Source: Thozetella sp. PMI_491
Taxonomy: Eukaryota; Ascomycota; Sordariomycetes; Chaetosphaeriales; Chaetosphaeriaceae
Length of the DNA: 64,000 nt
Reading direction: 5' to 3'
Assembly (NCBI GenBank): GCA_021432635.1
Contig: MU270051.1
Location: forward strand, 310,001 to 374,000
Shown: positions 1 to 12,800 of the stretch, piece by piece
How positions within the stretch are numbered: position 1 is the first letter of the stretch
How the letters are laid out: every line of letters starts with the position of its first letter
The notes under the pieces: model-generated
Told to the model about the DNA's origin: nothing
The model's input: the letters and a program-made list of their open reading frames with translations, nothing else
Database searches by the model: none
Translations under genes and position numbers: made by a program

Positions 1-881
1 TCCGGCACATCGGGACGCACCTGAACGCCGCTCAGGACCTGATTTGGGGCCAAGGAGCGACCGGCAAGACAATGGAGGCGGCCCAGCCCGTGGTGAACGG
101 ACAGACGCCTGAGGCTGTCAAGATGCTACAGGCTTTCGGAAGCGAGAACCATAGCAGCGAATTCGATTGGGAGGAACGCTATGGCGATGGCTTCAACGTC
201 GTTCACATGGGAACCCCAAAACGTTTCTGCCGCGGGCCAAACCCGGTCATGAACATGTGCGTCGAGATTGCTCTCTCGGAGCTCGGTATCCCGTTTGCCA
301 GCGGTGCCGTGGCCAGCGGGGTACGGTTCGAGGACAACGATATCGGACGGGCCGTGCTTGATGAGCATTCGGCTACCTTGCTGTATCTGGACGCCGCCTA
401 TGGGGCGGGGCGCAGACACGATCACAGCTCTCAGGCGGTGCTCGCCAAGCTCTTCGGGCGCTTCACCCGGGCCTTGGGTCTTTGGGAAAAGTGGCAGGAG
501 GTGTTTGAGGATATTTACCCTGAAGCTGAGACCATCTGCGGTCCGTTGCCACCCAAGACGATTCGAAAGGTGTTGGGCTCGGAGATGAAGGGCGCCATGT
601 CGACCTGGGACGACCTGGCCAAGAAGGAGGCCGAGGCGGCGGCGTCCAAGGCGGATGCCAGCAAGCCCGCCTCTGTCTCTACGCCGTACTACATTGCTGG
701 GGGAGATAGTCCGTCGATCGCCGACTATGCACTCTGGCCCGTGCTACACGAAGTCGTACGCATGTGCGGTAGCGACGTGTTGGCTGTCGGAGAGGGATAT
801 CTGGCAAAATACTATGACAGCTTCAAGGAGAGGAGTGCCGTCGCGAAAGTGCTGAATACGAGCCAAAGTAAAGCTAAGTAG
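1..881 (+). CDS. Glutathione S-transferase-like protein, 5' end outside window
   Basis: The frame ending at the TAG at 879-881 is open from the left edge of the window, so the ATG at 72 is probably internal and the gene starts upstream. The visible 290 or so residues fit the helical C-terminal half of a GST. There is an ESGxxLLYL-like segment (HSATLLYLDAAYG), a long helical stretch, and then the YYIAGGDSPSIADYALWP motif, which matches the SxADxxLxP signature of GST C-terminal domains. The end (YLAKYYDSFKERSAVAKVL) is also GST-like. A Lys/Ala-rich insertion (KKEAEAAASKADASK) precedes the signature. Catalytic residues would lie in the thioredoxin-like half, partly or wholly off-window, so substrate and subclass cannot be called. 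Other GST-fold proteins, such as eEF1B-gamma-type or Ure2-type, are possible. The gene converges with the SHMT gene. Confidence 0.65.
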   Translation, partial: RHIGTHLNAAQDLIWGQGATGKTMEAAQPVVNGQTPEAVKMLQAFGSENHSSEFDWEERYGDGFNVVHMGTPKRFCRGPNPVMNMCVEIALSELGIPFASGAVASGVRFEDNDIGRAVLDEHSATLLYLDAAYGAGRRHDHSSQAVLAKLFGRFTRALGLWEKWQEVFEDIYPEAETICGPLPPKTIRKVLGSEMKGAMSTWDDLAKKEAEAAASKADASKPASVSTPYYIAGGDSPSIADYALWPVLHEVVRMCGSDVLAVGEGYLAKYYDSFKERSAVAKVLNTSQSKAK

Positions 882-1533
882 CGAAGCATATATACTCCTC
901 TGGGTGAAGCCTCGATACCTATATGTATGGAGATAGAATAGGATGTTAGTAATACCCTCCCAGATCGGGGTATTCGCCAACATAACATCACAGTAGGGAT
1001 TACCCGAACGGTATTGTCAAGCAGAACCATAACATAATCTCTATAAGGTGACTCGTCGAGTGGACCTACTCAACTCGCTGGCCATAGCAGGCAACCGAGC
1101 TTTGGGGGCACCAACAACAATGATGGCTGCATTCACTTCAATTTTCTTAGTGCACCCCGTGCTCAGCGCAGGAGCCGTAGAGCACATGTGATCAAAACAG
1201 CTACTACAGTGTGTGAGAAGCGACTCCCTTCGACTACATCACTTCGATAAGGACAACGGTATGGGGACTCCGATCAAGATAGAGGGCATCCATATATTTT
1301 CACAGCTAGACCCAGGGCAGGGAACGAACCAACGCCGTATCGCATTAAAACCAAACGGAACCGGCTCATTGCGTTCGCACCCCCGAAGAACAAGAAGCCG
1401 AGAGGCGGAGCTGTAGGAGCCAGACTGAGTCGCTGCGCATCCGCCGACCTACCAACCCGGGGGGGGGGGGGGGCAAGGGAAAGCCACGTAGTGTTGCCGT
1501 CATCGCGCCCACGCACGGCTGCCTAGCCTTCCA
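882..1533. other. Convergent intergenic region, GST-like / SHMT
   Basis: This stretch holds the 3' flanks of two genes that run towards each other. It includes a 15-base G run at 1459-1473. Short open frames here have no family resemblance, and I see no RNA gene. Confidence 0.6.
1459..1473 (+). repeat. Homopolymer G run (15 nt)
   Basis: Fifteen consecutive G in the 3' flank of the SHMT gene, 61 bp beyond its stop codon. Runs of this length are prone to length error in sequencing. Confidence 0.9.
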
Positions 1534-3403
1534 CTACGCCTTTTCCCACGGCAGCGGGTATGTGCTGACCCAGTCCGCGACCTCGCTCCGTAGCTGGACG
1601 ATCTCCGGGTGATGCTCGCCGTCGCCGACATGGTCAAGGAAGACCTTGAGCCGGCCAATGCCCTTCTCGCCCTTCTCCTCGGCCGCCTTCCGGGCTAGCT
1701 TATCCACACGGACGGCGATGACCACAGCGCGGTCCACAATGTCGGCCACCCTCGTGAAGTCGTCCTCGCTGAAGCCGCGCGTCGTCATGGCCGGGGTGCC
1801 CATGCGCAGGCCGCCGGGTGTTAACGCAGATCGGTCTCCGGGGACCGTGTTCTTGTTGGCGGCGACGCCGACAAGCTCTAGGATGCGCTCGACGCGCGCG
1901 CCGTCAATCCCTTGGGGCTTGAGGTCTGCGAGCACCAGGTGGTTGTCGGTCCCACCGGAGACCAGATGGTAGCCCAGCCCGCCCTTCTCCTTGGGCTCAC
2001 CCAGCCGCTTCGCTAGAGCCTTGGCGTTGATGAGCACGGATTCCTGATAGGCTCGGAACTCGGGCGTCTGGGCCTGCTTGAGGGCCACGGCCAGGGCGGC
2101 GATGGTGTGATTGTGCGGGCCGCCTTGGTGGCCCGGGAACACGGAGGCATTGATGGGGTTCTCGAGGTTGTACAGCTCCTCGGCCCCCGTCTTCGGATGC
2201 GTCCTCCGCACGCCCTTGCGGAAGAAGATCATGGCGCCGCGGGGTCCGCGTAGGGACTTGTGAGAGGTGGTGGTGACGATGTCGGCGAAGGCAAACGGAC
2301 CCGGCATGACCTTGGCGGCAACTAGGCCCGAGATGTGCGCCATGTCGGCGAGCAGGTAGGCGTTGACCTTATCGCAGATGGCTCGCATCCGCGCGTAGTC
2401 GATAACGCGGCTGTATGCGGACGCCCCGGCCACGATGATCTTGGGCCGATAGATGGTGGCAAGCTCCTCCAGCTTGTCGTAGTTGATGTAGCCCGTCGTC
2501 TCGTCGAGCCGGTACGGGACTGTCTCGAAGTACTTGGAGATGAACGAGATTTTCTTGGTTGGCGTCTGGTAGCCGTGGGAAAGATGGCCTCCGTGGGGGA
2601 GGTCAAGGCCCATGAGGCGGTCATGGGTCTCCATGAGAGCCGAATAGACGTAGAGGTTCGCGGGGGCTCCCGACAGGGCTAGTTGGGCGACCGCATTAGC
2701 GAGTATGGCATCGAGGTGCCGCCCCGAAACGAGACGGGGAAGGAGGAAGGGGGGCGGGAAGGGGGGCGGGAAGGGGAGGGGCCAGTACCTTGGACGTTCA
2801 CCCCCCATTGACTCGGATCCAGGCCGAAGGTCTCGAGCGCCCGTTGTTGGCACAGCCTCTCGGACGCATCGATGAACTCGTTTCCTCCATAGTATCTCGC
2901 TCCAGGGTACCCTTCTGAATACTTGTCTGTGGACCAGTCAGCCGCCTTCGGCGCCCTTAAATCTTGTCTAGCACTGGGCCGGGCTTGCACGACGTACTCT
3001 GCATCGGGCTCCCGAGAGCGTCGAGGACGGCCTGGGAGGTGAAGTTCTCGGACGGGATGAGGTTGATGAATTGCTTCTGCCTCAATTTCTCCTGCCAGAT
3101 AACAAGCGGTCAGACACGCTGAAGCCTTCTCGGAAGAAGAAAAGGGGGGAGGGTGCGGGGGTGCTGGAACTCCAACCTTCTCGATGATGTCGAACATGGC
3201 GGGATCCGCCTGTTGCAAGTGGGCGGCTAACGCCTACGGGTTCACGGGTTAGCTTGGCGAGGCATGGTCATGCCAATTGGGGCTGCACATACCCGTTGTT
3301 GTCCATCGCTCAGGGACGAGACGGCCCTCCTCCAGCTTCCGGGTGACGGCCTGAGGGGAGCGCGGAGCGCGCGCGCTGTGCTTCGAAATAGCGGGACAGA
3401 CAT
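1534..3403 (-). CDS. Serine hydroxymethyltransferase, mitochondrial
   Basis: PLP enzyme that interconverts serine and glycine while moving a one-carbon unit onto tetrahydrofolate. Five exons on the minus strand (3403-3293, 3233-3177, 3091-2998, 2926-2789, 2678-1534) give 514 residues. The junctions restore conserved family text: [41 protein letters not shown] and [16 protein letters not shown]. The PLP lysine is K274 in [13 protein letters not shown], and the cofactor-contacting D245 and H248 lie in [10 protein letters not shown]. The first 35 or so residues are rich in Arg, Ser and Ala with no acid residues before SLSD, as in a mitochondrial presequence, so this is the mitochondrial rather than the cytosolic paralogue. 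The start at 3403 is chosen for this presequence and a good GCCATGTC context. The donor after exon 2 (GTTGGA) is weak but demanded by the protein. The 3' part is ordinary and intron-free. Confidence 0.95.
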
Positions 3404-5226
3404 GGCGGACAGCAGGGAGACCTGGGAGCACCGTCGCCGTGAGCTTGTGATTAACAGAATACCGAGAGGACTCGGGCCGGTGCAAAGGGACGGGAGGCCC
3501 TAGAGAGAGCAGCGACAGGGACGATACGTACCTTAGGCGACCATGTCCTGCACCCTCTCGCGGCGGTTGGGAAGGTATCGTGACCTCGTGCCGGTTTCTC
3601 GACTGATGATGAGATGTGGTGGTGGTGGGGTTCCGGAAAGCTCCTAGCTCCGCCCGAGGTGCTTTGCGCTCAGATAGCAAATTGCGGAGGCTGGCGGTCG
3701 CTGAGTACGCCTATCGTCGGGGGTTAGTTGCCCGATGCTGGCCGACAAGCCCGACCCCCGACGCTCCCTTCGCCCCTCGCCCTTCGCCCGCGCTATCGAT
3801 GACTGCCCCCAATTGCCCCTGTGCTACAGCGGGATGCGAACTCCGCCCCTCGCCACTTTTCAGGCCCCACGGACTTGAAAAGCCCTGAGGCGAAATGAAC
3901 GATGTCCCTAGCCGCGCTCTTCTAGGTAGGTGCCTTTGAGGGCCTCCCTCCGAACATTGTGAAGCACAGAATTACTTGCCAACGCCGTGGCGTCTTTAGG
4001 TTCAGCGTTAGCAACATAAAGTATTGCAATTGCCAAGTGCATGTTCTCCAAGAAAAAAAAAATACTGTCCTTTCGAATGAGAGAACCCCCCTAATCCTTT
4101 AGATTTCCCTTTTACTCGGCGCTTCCCCCTTTGAGACGGAGAAGCATTTCCAAACCGTGTGCACCTCGTACCATCCCCATCCCATGCAAATATCCGATAT
4201 TCCCTTTTAGCAGTAAGGGTTGGCTCCCAGAAACTGTGGGGGTTAACAATGGAACCTTTTGGGGAATTTGGGGGTCCACAAGCCGCGCACAGGCCACACA
4301 AGCCACAGTGGCCGGCCGGGGCTCGGCTCCGTTGAAAACCTCGAAAGCTGCCACACGTCTTTTCCTTCTCTTCTTTTCTTCTGCACAACTACATTGGGGG
4401 TGATGAGCTCGCTTTCAAACGACATTATGTCTTCCGCCTTACCGCGGGAACATGCTGAAATGTCCTGGCACACCTCACCACATAGAGGGACAGTATGAAG
4501 CAATCTGACCCAAAGCTTTAGTTGATCACCTTGCAGTCCATTTCTCTCTTTCTTCCTCCCCTTTCCCCCCTCTTTCCGTCTTCCCCAGATAGCTTTCTAG
4601 ATAGACGGTTTCGCTGCTCTCTGATACATATATGACATATATGACTGTGACCTCCCTCGCTAGTGAAGCAGGGCCAAGTAGAAAATCTAGTCGCGGGCCA
4701 ACTCAATCGCAGCGAGCAGATACCAGAGAATGTCCAGACAGGTGTTAATGAGGCAACATTTTCAATGCTTCGGACGCTTCGAACATACAAAGGCACAGAG
4801 AGCCGGAATGCACGCAGCAGAGGCCAAAAGGTACTGTATTTCTTACAAAGGGTTTGTGAGCACTGGCAAGGCCCTGCGTCATGGGGTTTTGCTACTCATG
4901 TGCCCTCCTCGGCTTTCTCATGTGTGTCCAGGGCTGCCAGGGCGGTGTCGGGACGGGTAAGCGAGAAGGGGTTTCTTTTGGGGGGTGTTCATCAAGCCAT
5001 TGATTCCATTTTCCCTGCCCTACATGCAGAAGCCGAAAAAGTCTTTGCCAGACAAACCAATGCATCGCAGCCAGCAGGCGAGGCGACCAACCGGAACGCG
5101 GCCCGGTCCCATTCAGCTCAACAGGATGAGATGTGTGAAGTGCTGTGATGACGAGGAAAAGAGCCCAACCGATTACTCCGAATGCAAGCCGCCTAGACGT
5201 CCGTCTTCCCTTCAGATCACAGAAAT
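3404..5226. other. Intergenic: SHMT promoter and eL19 3' flank
   Basis: About 1.8 kb between two minus-strand genes. The part next to 3403 must carry the SHMT leader and promoter. Open frames such as 4663-5148 (+) have no recognisable domain. I see no tRNA, 5S rRNA or repeat. Confidence 0.55.
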
Positions 5227-6237
5227 CTATTTGGTCTCCTCCTCCTCGCCAAGCAGGGCATTCCGCTTCGCCGCCTGCCTCTCCTGCTTCCGCTCGCGAG
5301 CCGCCTTGGTGCGCGCACGCTTGGCGTCCATCTCCTCCTTGATCTGCCTCTCGCGGGCCTGCTCGGCCTTCGCACGGTGGATCTATCAAGCAGGGTTAGC
5401 AACCACTCAACACGTCATGCTCTGGCTGAGCCATCCTGGCCGGGTTATACATACGTGCTCGACGAGGGCGCGCTTGTGCTTGAAGGTGTTACCCTTGGCA
5501 AGGTGGTAGAGCTCGTGGTAAAGGTGCTTGTCGATCTTGCCGCTGGCGCGGTACTTGACAAGCAACCGGCGGAGGACGCGGAGGCGGCGCATCCACAGAA
5601 CCTGGCTGTATGCCCGAGGCTTTCTGTCAGCAAGTGTCCGACGTTTGGAGTTCCACGGTCCCAGGCTTCCCTCATCGCTCGGCGGAAGACGAAGCGAGTT
5701 CCGGAAGGCCTGGTCCCCTCCTTCCACAAACTTCCTTTCGAGATGGGTGTACGTACGAAGGCATGCGGGCGTCGGCGGTACCCTTCCGCTTACCGAAACC
5801 ACGGTGTCGGCCAATCCGGCGGGCAAGGTTCAGCTCACGAGCGCGGGAGCGCGAGTGGACAGTGACGGGCTTCTTGATGATGAGGCCATCGGCAACGAGC
5901 TTGCGGATGGTCTGGCGAGAGTTGGCGTTGCTGATCTCGTTGACCTCGTTGGGATCGAGCCAGATCTTGCGCTCGCCGACGCCGAGAACCGAGGCGGCCA
6001 GGCGCTTCTGGGTAGTGAGGTTGACCCTGTAGACAGAGAACCGGTCAGCGGCAAGCTTCACTTGGTCGAGCTGGGTGGGAGTGCCGGAGATCGATGATGC
6101 TTGTCGTTGCTCTTCCAGGTCGAGCTTTCGCAGCCAGTTTCCGGACATCCGCAATGGGATTCCCAACCGAGCTACGCAGCATCGTGTTGTCCCCGCCGTC
6201 TAGTGTGTGAAGAATGGCGATGGGGGTTCACTCACAT
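5227..6237 (-). CDS. RPL19: 60S ribosomal protein eL19
   Basis: Structural protein of the large ribosomal subunit, 192 residues from four exons: 6237-6236, 6026-5757, 5605-5455 and 5382-5227. Family text is unmistakable: [93 protein letters not shown] and [14 protein letters not shown], then a charged helical tail. The start codon is split by intron 1. Exon 1 ends ..CAAGAT before a GTGAGT donor, and exon 2 opens with GGTCAAC after CTACAG, giving AT|G-GTC (Met-Val). No alternative ATG keeps the conserved N-terminus. Intron 1 is 209 bp, intron 2 is 151 bp and intron 3 is 72 bp, so the first two are long for this window. A CCAAT box lies upstream at 6378-6382. Expression is expected to be high, but nothing in the sequence proves that. 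Confidence 0.97.
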
Positions 6238-6891
6238 CTTGAATTAGTTGTCGTCGATGGCCGTTGTCGTGGTGTGTCGAGTGTCGAAAATTCCAGCTGA
6301 GGGGAAGTTCGGGTTGTCCTCGTCAATTTCTTGCAGGAAGTTTGTGGGTTGAAAGGTGGGGCTCGCGAGATGGTTTGATTGGCTAGGGCTAACGAAGGGC
6401 AAATATGACAATGCGCCGTGGCACTCGGGCGTCACGTGCAACCCCAAGACGCACCACCACTCCGGCCAGGGAGATTCCTTGATCGGGACAGGCCAAAAGG
6501 AACTAGAACAAATCCATTTGGTCTAACTGGCCAGCAGAGTAGACAGAAAGAGGGCGTGCTAGTTGCATAGCATCCCATCATGGGTAAATGGTAGGGAACA
6601 GCGAATGTGTGATGTCTGGCTAGGAGATCTCCAGTCTGATGTTTTGGTCATCTGAATGCTAGGCCATCACTGGCCCCAGGAGACGGTTCGAGAGTCTTCA
6701 AATGTGTCCTGTTCTATTCAACTTTTGGCAGGGCTTAAGAACCACGTTATGCATACTGCACGGTCATTCTAGTCTCTCCTTGCAATCAGTGAGAGTCATG
6801 TTTTCATATCACGCCGCAAGCCATGCTCCCTCCGCCTCCCATAGCCATGGAGAATGCTCTAATAGCTGCCATGTACATACGTGTGTCGACG
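6238..6891. promoter_or_regulatory. eL19 promoter/leader and GCN1 3' flank
   Basis: 654 bp between two minus-strand genes. The part next to 6237 must hold the transcribed leader of eL19 and its promoter. The only element I can point to is the CCAAT box at 6378-6382. No gene is seen. Confidence 0.5.
6378..6382 (-). promoter_or_regulatory. CCAAT box upstream of eL19
   Basis: A CCAAT pentamer within AGCCAATC on the minus strand, about 140 bp before the start codon. This is the core recognised by the Hap2/3/5-type CCAAT-binding complex. A match this short also occurs by chance. Confidence 0.35.
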
Positions 6892-9800
6892 TCAATCGCT
6901 ACTGAAAACATCTGCGCCCACATCCATCTTACCCACGCTCCAGATTTCCTTTTCGTCCTCCACCTCGTCGTTGGAGAGGCCCAGTCCGCCGGCGCCTCCC
7001 TCAGCTTCCCGTCGCTCCCGCACCTGCCCTCCTAGCCTCATTGCCACACGCTTGAAGTAATCCTGCATGCTGCGCTTCGCGTTGGCGGGCAGCTCCGCGT
7101 TGCTAACCCATTTGTCGAACACCTTGCTCTCCTCGTCCGCCACGTCAAACAGCTCGATGAAGGCAGCCTCTGAGGCGAGCTTGACAGGAATGACCATATC
7201 GCGGACCGAGGCAAAGATTGGCGGGATCAAGAGGTTAAGGTGCGGCCGCACCATGTCAGAGTGCACGCGCGCGACGGTACGCACCACCACCAGGGACAGA
7301 CGCCGGGAGTCATTGGCCCCTCCCGGCGGAATGATCGTCGACAGCGTGGTGAAGATAGACTTGGTGGTGTCGAAGCTCTTCGGAGCATCTCCCAGCAAGT
7401 ATTTTCCAGCGGCCAAGATGAAGTTGTCCGCGATGAAGACCTAGAGAGACGAGTTAGAAGGGGACTGCTATCAGGTGACAACGCGATTGGCTCACATTTT
7501 TGTTTAGCATTCCCTGGCAGAGCAGCTCCGGCAAGTCTTCCGCAAGCGGTGAACCCAACAACGTGCTAGAGCTCTCAAGCAGTACCGCATTGAGCGCCAA
7601 GACGCTCGAGAGGCTGAAGTCACGCGTCATGACGCGGGCCTTCAGCAAGGAGACCGCGACGTCAGCTGGGACGTTCTTGACCAAGGCCCCAAACAGTTTC
7701 GCATTCGTGATTGTCATGGCGTCGTCTCGTTCGTCCGTGTCCATGTCAATGAGGGCCAGAACGGCAGCCCGGGATGTCTCTCCCATGTTGGCTCCCGCTT
7801 TGCTGATGACCTCGTACAGAGCCTTGAGCATGGCCGTCTTGACGCCGGCATCGGTGGTCTTGGATCCTGTCACCAGTTCGGCTATCAACGGGTCGACACG
7901 CGGTGTGAACTTGATGAGGGTGCCCAGAGCCTTGGCCGCTCGGCTACGCAGCTGCTCGCTGGAGGTATCGGCCAGGGACTTGGCAAAAGTGCGCTGCAGC
8001 TGGGGCAAGAACGGCTTGAGGGCCGTCGGCATCTTTTCTAATAAGTTGTTGAGTGTTAAAAGAATGGCCGACTTGACCTCAGTGGAACGCTCCGAGACTA
8101 CACGGATCAGCGGACCGGTGATCTGCGTAACGAACGGCTTGAGGGCGTTCTCGCTGGTCCTGTCGATGAGGTCCGAGATCGCCAGTGCTGCCGAGACCCT
8201 CTGGTCGGCGGTGCCGTTCATGAGACCTTGCAAGAAGATTGGTAGGATCGCGTTGATACCCTTTGGAAGCTCGAAGCCGGCGAGATGGTGGCCGGCTACG
8301 CCAACTTGGAGTAAGGTCTGGCGTGTAGATGGTACGAGATTCTCCATCTCTTCCTTCTTGAGCTTCTTGGTAAACTCGCTCAGCGCGGTCCATGCCGACT
8401 TGACTACGTCCTTGTCCCCGTCGTCGAACGAGATTAGGAGCGCACGGATAATATCCTGGTTGTATCTAGAGTAATCCACATCCGCTTCAGCAAAGAACTT
8501 GGCCATATGGTGCGCAGTGATCGATCGCTTTCTATGGTCTTCATGCCTGAGAAGCTGCAGCAGGACGTTCATGACCACGTTAAGGCCATCGAACTCGTCG
8601 ATGGAGAGAATAACCGTGTCAAAGGAGCTGCCCAGATCCTCACGCAGGTCATCTTCTTCACACTCGACAATGTTGTCCATGAGGGAGTTGATGATGTTGG
8701 GCAGCCGACGGTTCATGGCAGCACCGGCGACCTTGGACAGGGACGCAAGCGCTTTAGCGTTGAAAGCCGAGATCGGTGGGGTGATGAGCGTGGGGATCAG
8801 GTTCGGGAGGATGATGTTGGACCTTGTCGTCTCTGTCAGGAGCGTAAGAAGAGCCGCTAGAGCATTATCCGCATCCTCCTCTGTCCTGAGCAGGTTGAGC
8901 AAGTAGGGAAGCACTTGGTCGACGGCGCGCTTGCCGAGGATCTGCTGGAGGGAATCGAATGCCTCAGCGGCAGCTTCTCGCGCGTCCTCGTCCGAGTCCG
9001 TGAGGGCTGTGCGGACAACCGAGATGAGTGTCTTCTCGTGGTCCTCAAGCGCCTCAGGAGATGCCGACGAGATGAGTTCCTTGAGAGCAAGGCAAATGCC
9101 TTGCTTGGCATCCGTGTCCGTCGAAGTCTGTAGCCCCTCTTCTAGAGTGGGGAGCAAGCTCGAAAGGACTCCATCCCCAGCCCTTCGGATCAGCTCTCCG
9201 AGGGCATTGCTAGCAATGACCTTGTGCTCCATGTTAGAGCTTCCCAGGCGCCGGATAATGACCTGGGTAAGCGTGGGCACAAGCTCCTTAAGGATCCTCG
9301 GGGAGGGTACGAGGGCTTTCCAGACGCTAACAGCGGCTGCGCGGACAGCTCCGGCAGTATCACAGCGGCAGATATAGAGGGCTGAGAGGATTTTGTTGCG
9401 TTTCTCCTCGCCCAGAACCTCCTTGAGAGAGTTTCCAGACTCTTTGGCGTGCTCCTCGTCCTCTTCATCGTGCTCGTCGTTAGCATTGATGCCGGTGAGG
9501 TTGAAGAGCAGGTCGCCGACAAGCTCGACGGAGCTGAGGCGGATACGGTAGCTATCGTCGGCAAGACCTCGCTCAAGCTCGGGGAGGAGGAGATCAACGG
9601 CTCTGACGGCGAAATTCTTGACGAGGAGGCGTCCAGCGCGCAGAGCGGTCTCGCGGATAGACTCGATGTCGTCGGCAAGACCGGAGAGAATGGGAGGGAT
9701 GATCTTGCCCAAGTAGTTTGCGAAGCTGTTGCCGAAGCAGACTGGCAAGAAGATAAAAAGAGACATGAAACCTTCGCGTACGGACGCCTTCGAAGACTCG

Positions 9801-12800
9801 ACGTTTTGAAGAATAGTAGGAAGCGTCTCCTCCAGCCTCGTCGTTCCCAGTCCGGCAAGGACTTCGCTGAGGGCCTGCGCCGAACCGAGCCTGTCTCCGG
9901 CACCGCTCTCGGACTTGAGAGTCTGCATGAGGCCGGGAATGAGGTCCGGAAGTGCGTCCTCGCCAAGCTTCTCAACCAGGGAACCAAGTGCCCTCGACGC
10001 CGTCGCACGTGTCGTGGGTACCGGGTCCACGATGGCGATTTTGAGACCGGCAACCAGTACGGGAAGATGAGAGATGAGATCCTTTCGCTCCGTGAGGTGA
10101 GCGAGGCTGCCAATAACCTGTGCAGCCTTGCGCTTGGTGTTGGAACGGTCGCCCAAACCACGCTGTAGAATGCGGCTGACGAGCGCCAAAGAGGGAGCGT
10201 CGAGGTAGTGGACGAACTGGACTTTGATGAGGGAGTCCAATGCTTCGTCTGTATACTTCGTTGGGTCACTAAGAGCCTTCAGGAGTATGTCAACGAGACT
10301 CTTGATTTCGGGGTTATTGATGACTTCGCCGAATCGCTTCAAGCTCTTGTTAGCAGCAGCACGGACTTCCTTGTGGCTGTCGTTAAGAACAGCTGTCAAG
10401 GGCGGGATAATCTCTGGAAGGCTCTGGGCAAGCTGTTGCGGGTCGAGATACGCCATAGCTCCCAGCAGGTCGCAAGCACCTTTCTTGCTCCGCCACTGGT
10501 CATCGTCCAGACCGTTGAGCAATGTCGGCAGGATCTGTTTTACACCAAACGAGCTCAACTTTGCAAAGCATGCCTTGGCCGCGGCTAGGGCAGCGTCGCG
10601 AACATTGGCGTTGCCGTCGCCGAAACCTGCAAGAAGCTGCGGGACGATTTGGATGACATACGGCTCGAACAATCGGTCGAGCAGCGTTGCAAGGAGTTCA
10701 TAAGCAAGGAGGGCGGACTCTCGCTGGTTGGTCTCTTTTTTATTCTCCAACGCGCTCTTGAGAGAAATTAAGATGCGGTAATCCCTAAGCACGCGGATGC
10801 CTCGACCGAGCACAAGACCGGCGAGGCCATATGCGGCACCTCGTTGGACAGCGTAGTTCTTGGAGGTCAATAAGGTTTCCATGATCTCGTCGAAGTATTT
10901 GGAGGATTTGTCGCCCGATGTCCGGACGAGGGGAGGTAGGCACTCCGAAACGGCATATTGGACAGTCTCAGACGGCGTGCTGAGGGTTGCGATTAGGCGA
11001 TCGATGACCTTAGGAATCTTGGCGTCGCCTGGCTTTAAGTGGCGGGCTAAAGCACCATACATGATGATGACGGCCTCGTTAACGCGATCTGCGGCCTGGG
11101 AGCCCTTGTCTGGCGCCTCCAGCGTGCGCTCGAATGCTTTCATCAGTTTGTCGACAAGCGCCTTCCCATGGATCTCAATAGCGGTGTTCGCTGCCTCAAG
11201 CATCTCGGCTCGGACTGTGGCATTCTGGTCTCCGAGAGGCCCCTTCTCGATCAGATAGTCGAAAAATTGATCCAGATGCTTTTTCTCCAGGTGAACGGCT
11301 ATTTCCTTGAATGCGTAAGCAATGCCGTGCCTAGCCTCCCAGGGATCTGAAAGGTCCATCTTCTTGGGCATGCCGAACTCATCAAGGAGCTGAACGCGAG
11401 GCTTTTCAAGCTCAATGTATGAAGACCGCAGCTGCTCCAATATCGGATCTATGGCGGATGGGTGTGCCTTGAGAGCTTCCGCAAGTGCACGGGAAGCCGC
11501 TCGTCGCAGCTGACCATCTTTGCTGTTCAGGTAAGGGAGCAAACGATCTGGTAGCTGATCAGACACTATAAACTCGCTCTCCTCCCAGATGTCGCGGCCG
11601 AGCTCTCGATTCTCCTCGATGTCATCATGGTACGCGAGCCATATCTCTTCGGATGCACCAACATCGCTCATATCGACATCGGCGCTAATCGACTGGAGCA
11701 CCGTTGTCCTGACGCTTGTTTGTGGTACAATTGCACCCTTCACCAACACGCTGATTTCCTCGGGGTTGATGTTGGGGGCAACGCAGCGAACCGTGTCCGC
11801 AAAACAGTCCTTGATGATCTTGTAATGTTGGTTATACTGCTGCATCGACCAGATGAGCACGGACAGAAGCTCTTCACGGGGTAGCACTTCATCTGCGAAT
11901 GCATCTGAATGGAATGACAGAAACTCTATCGCAAGGACGAGCTGGGTGTCCTTGTCATCCGCGGTCGGGCCATATCCACCATTGCGGAGAACCATGAAGA
12001 CCAAGGGTAGAATATAGATTAAGGAGATGGTGTCGAAAGGCCGTTGCTCGCCTGAGAAACGAAGCCGATACAGGATTCTCATGGCAAGGTCTTCGAATGG
12101 TTCCTGGGTGAGGTGTTCGGGGAGGGAAACGCCCTCGCGTGCCCTCAAAGTCGCAATTCCGATGAAGGGACGAATGGATCCCAGTCTTGTGGCGACCCGG
12201 TCAGACAAGGAAACATATGCGAGGGGTCCAGAATCGCCAGTTATCAAACAAGCTCCCGCATCGACAACGTCAAGTAAAGCCTTGACGGCAGCGCCCATCC
12301 ATAGGCTTGCATCTGTCGGTGGGCCTGTGGCGAGACTCTTGATCACTCCAAAGCCACGGAGGAGGCGTGCCTCTACATGACGGATGTTTTGCCGTATCTC
12401 CGCCTCTTTCTTGAGCTGCGCGTTGACCTTGGCATTTTCTTCGGCAGTGAGCTTTTTCTGAGTTCCTTTCTTCTCTGCAATCTGAGCGCGGAGTTCTTCC
12501 TCCCACTTCAGAGTGTGATAGTCCTTGGTGTTCTTGTTAGGTACGATGTTCTGCTTCTTTGCGAGGACATCGACGAACGCAGTCCCCTCAGCTGTCCGGA
12601 AGATTGCCGCTTCTAAGGGGCCAATAGAGTGCACGTCCGCGACATCTAGGTCTTGCCGGATCAACTCTATCACCCGTGGCGTCATGGTCTCTGGAGCTAC
12701 AAAGGCTAACTCAGGGGCGGCCTTATAAGCAGCAGCCTTGATGGACACAGACTGTGATGAGCCGTTAGCTATCGTTTCCACAGATGCTACAGGATAGCTT

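Noticed and set aside
4663-5148. 161-codon plus-strand frame between SHMT and eL19
   Set aside because: No domain, weak start, and it overlaps the expected eL19 3' flank. Not supportable as a gene.
9190-10269. 359-codon alternate frame inside GCN1
   Set aside because: Same strand, wrong frame of a continuous HEAT-repeat exon. Ser-rich shadow peptide with no family likeness.
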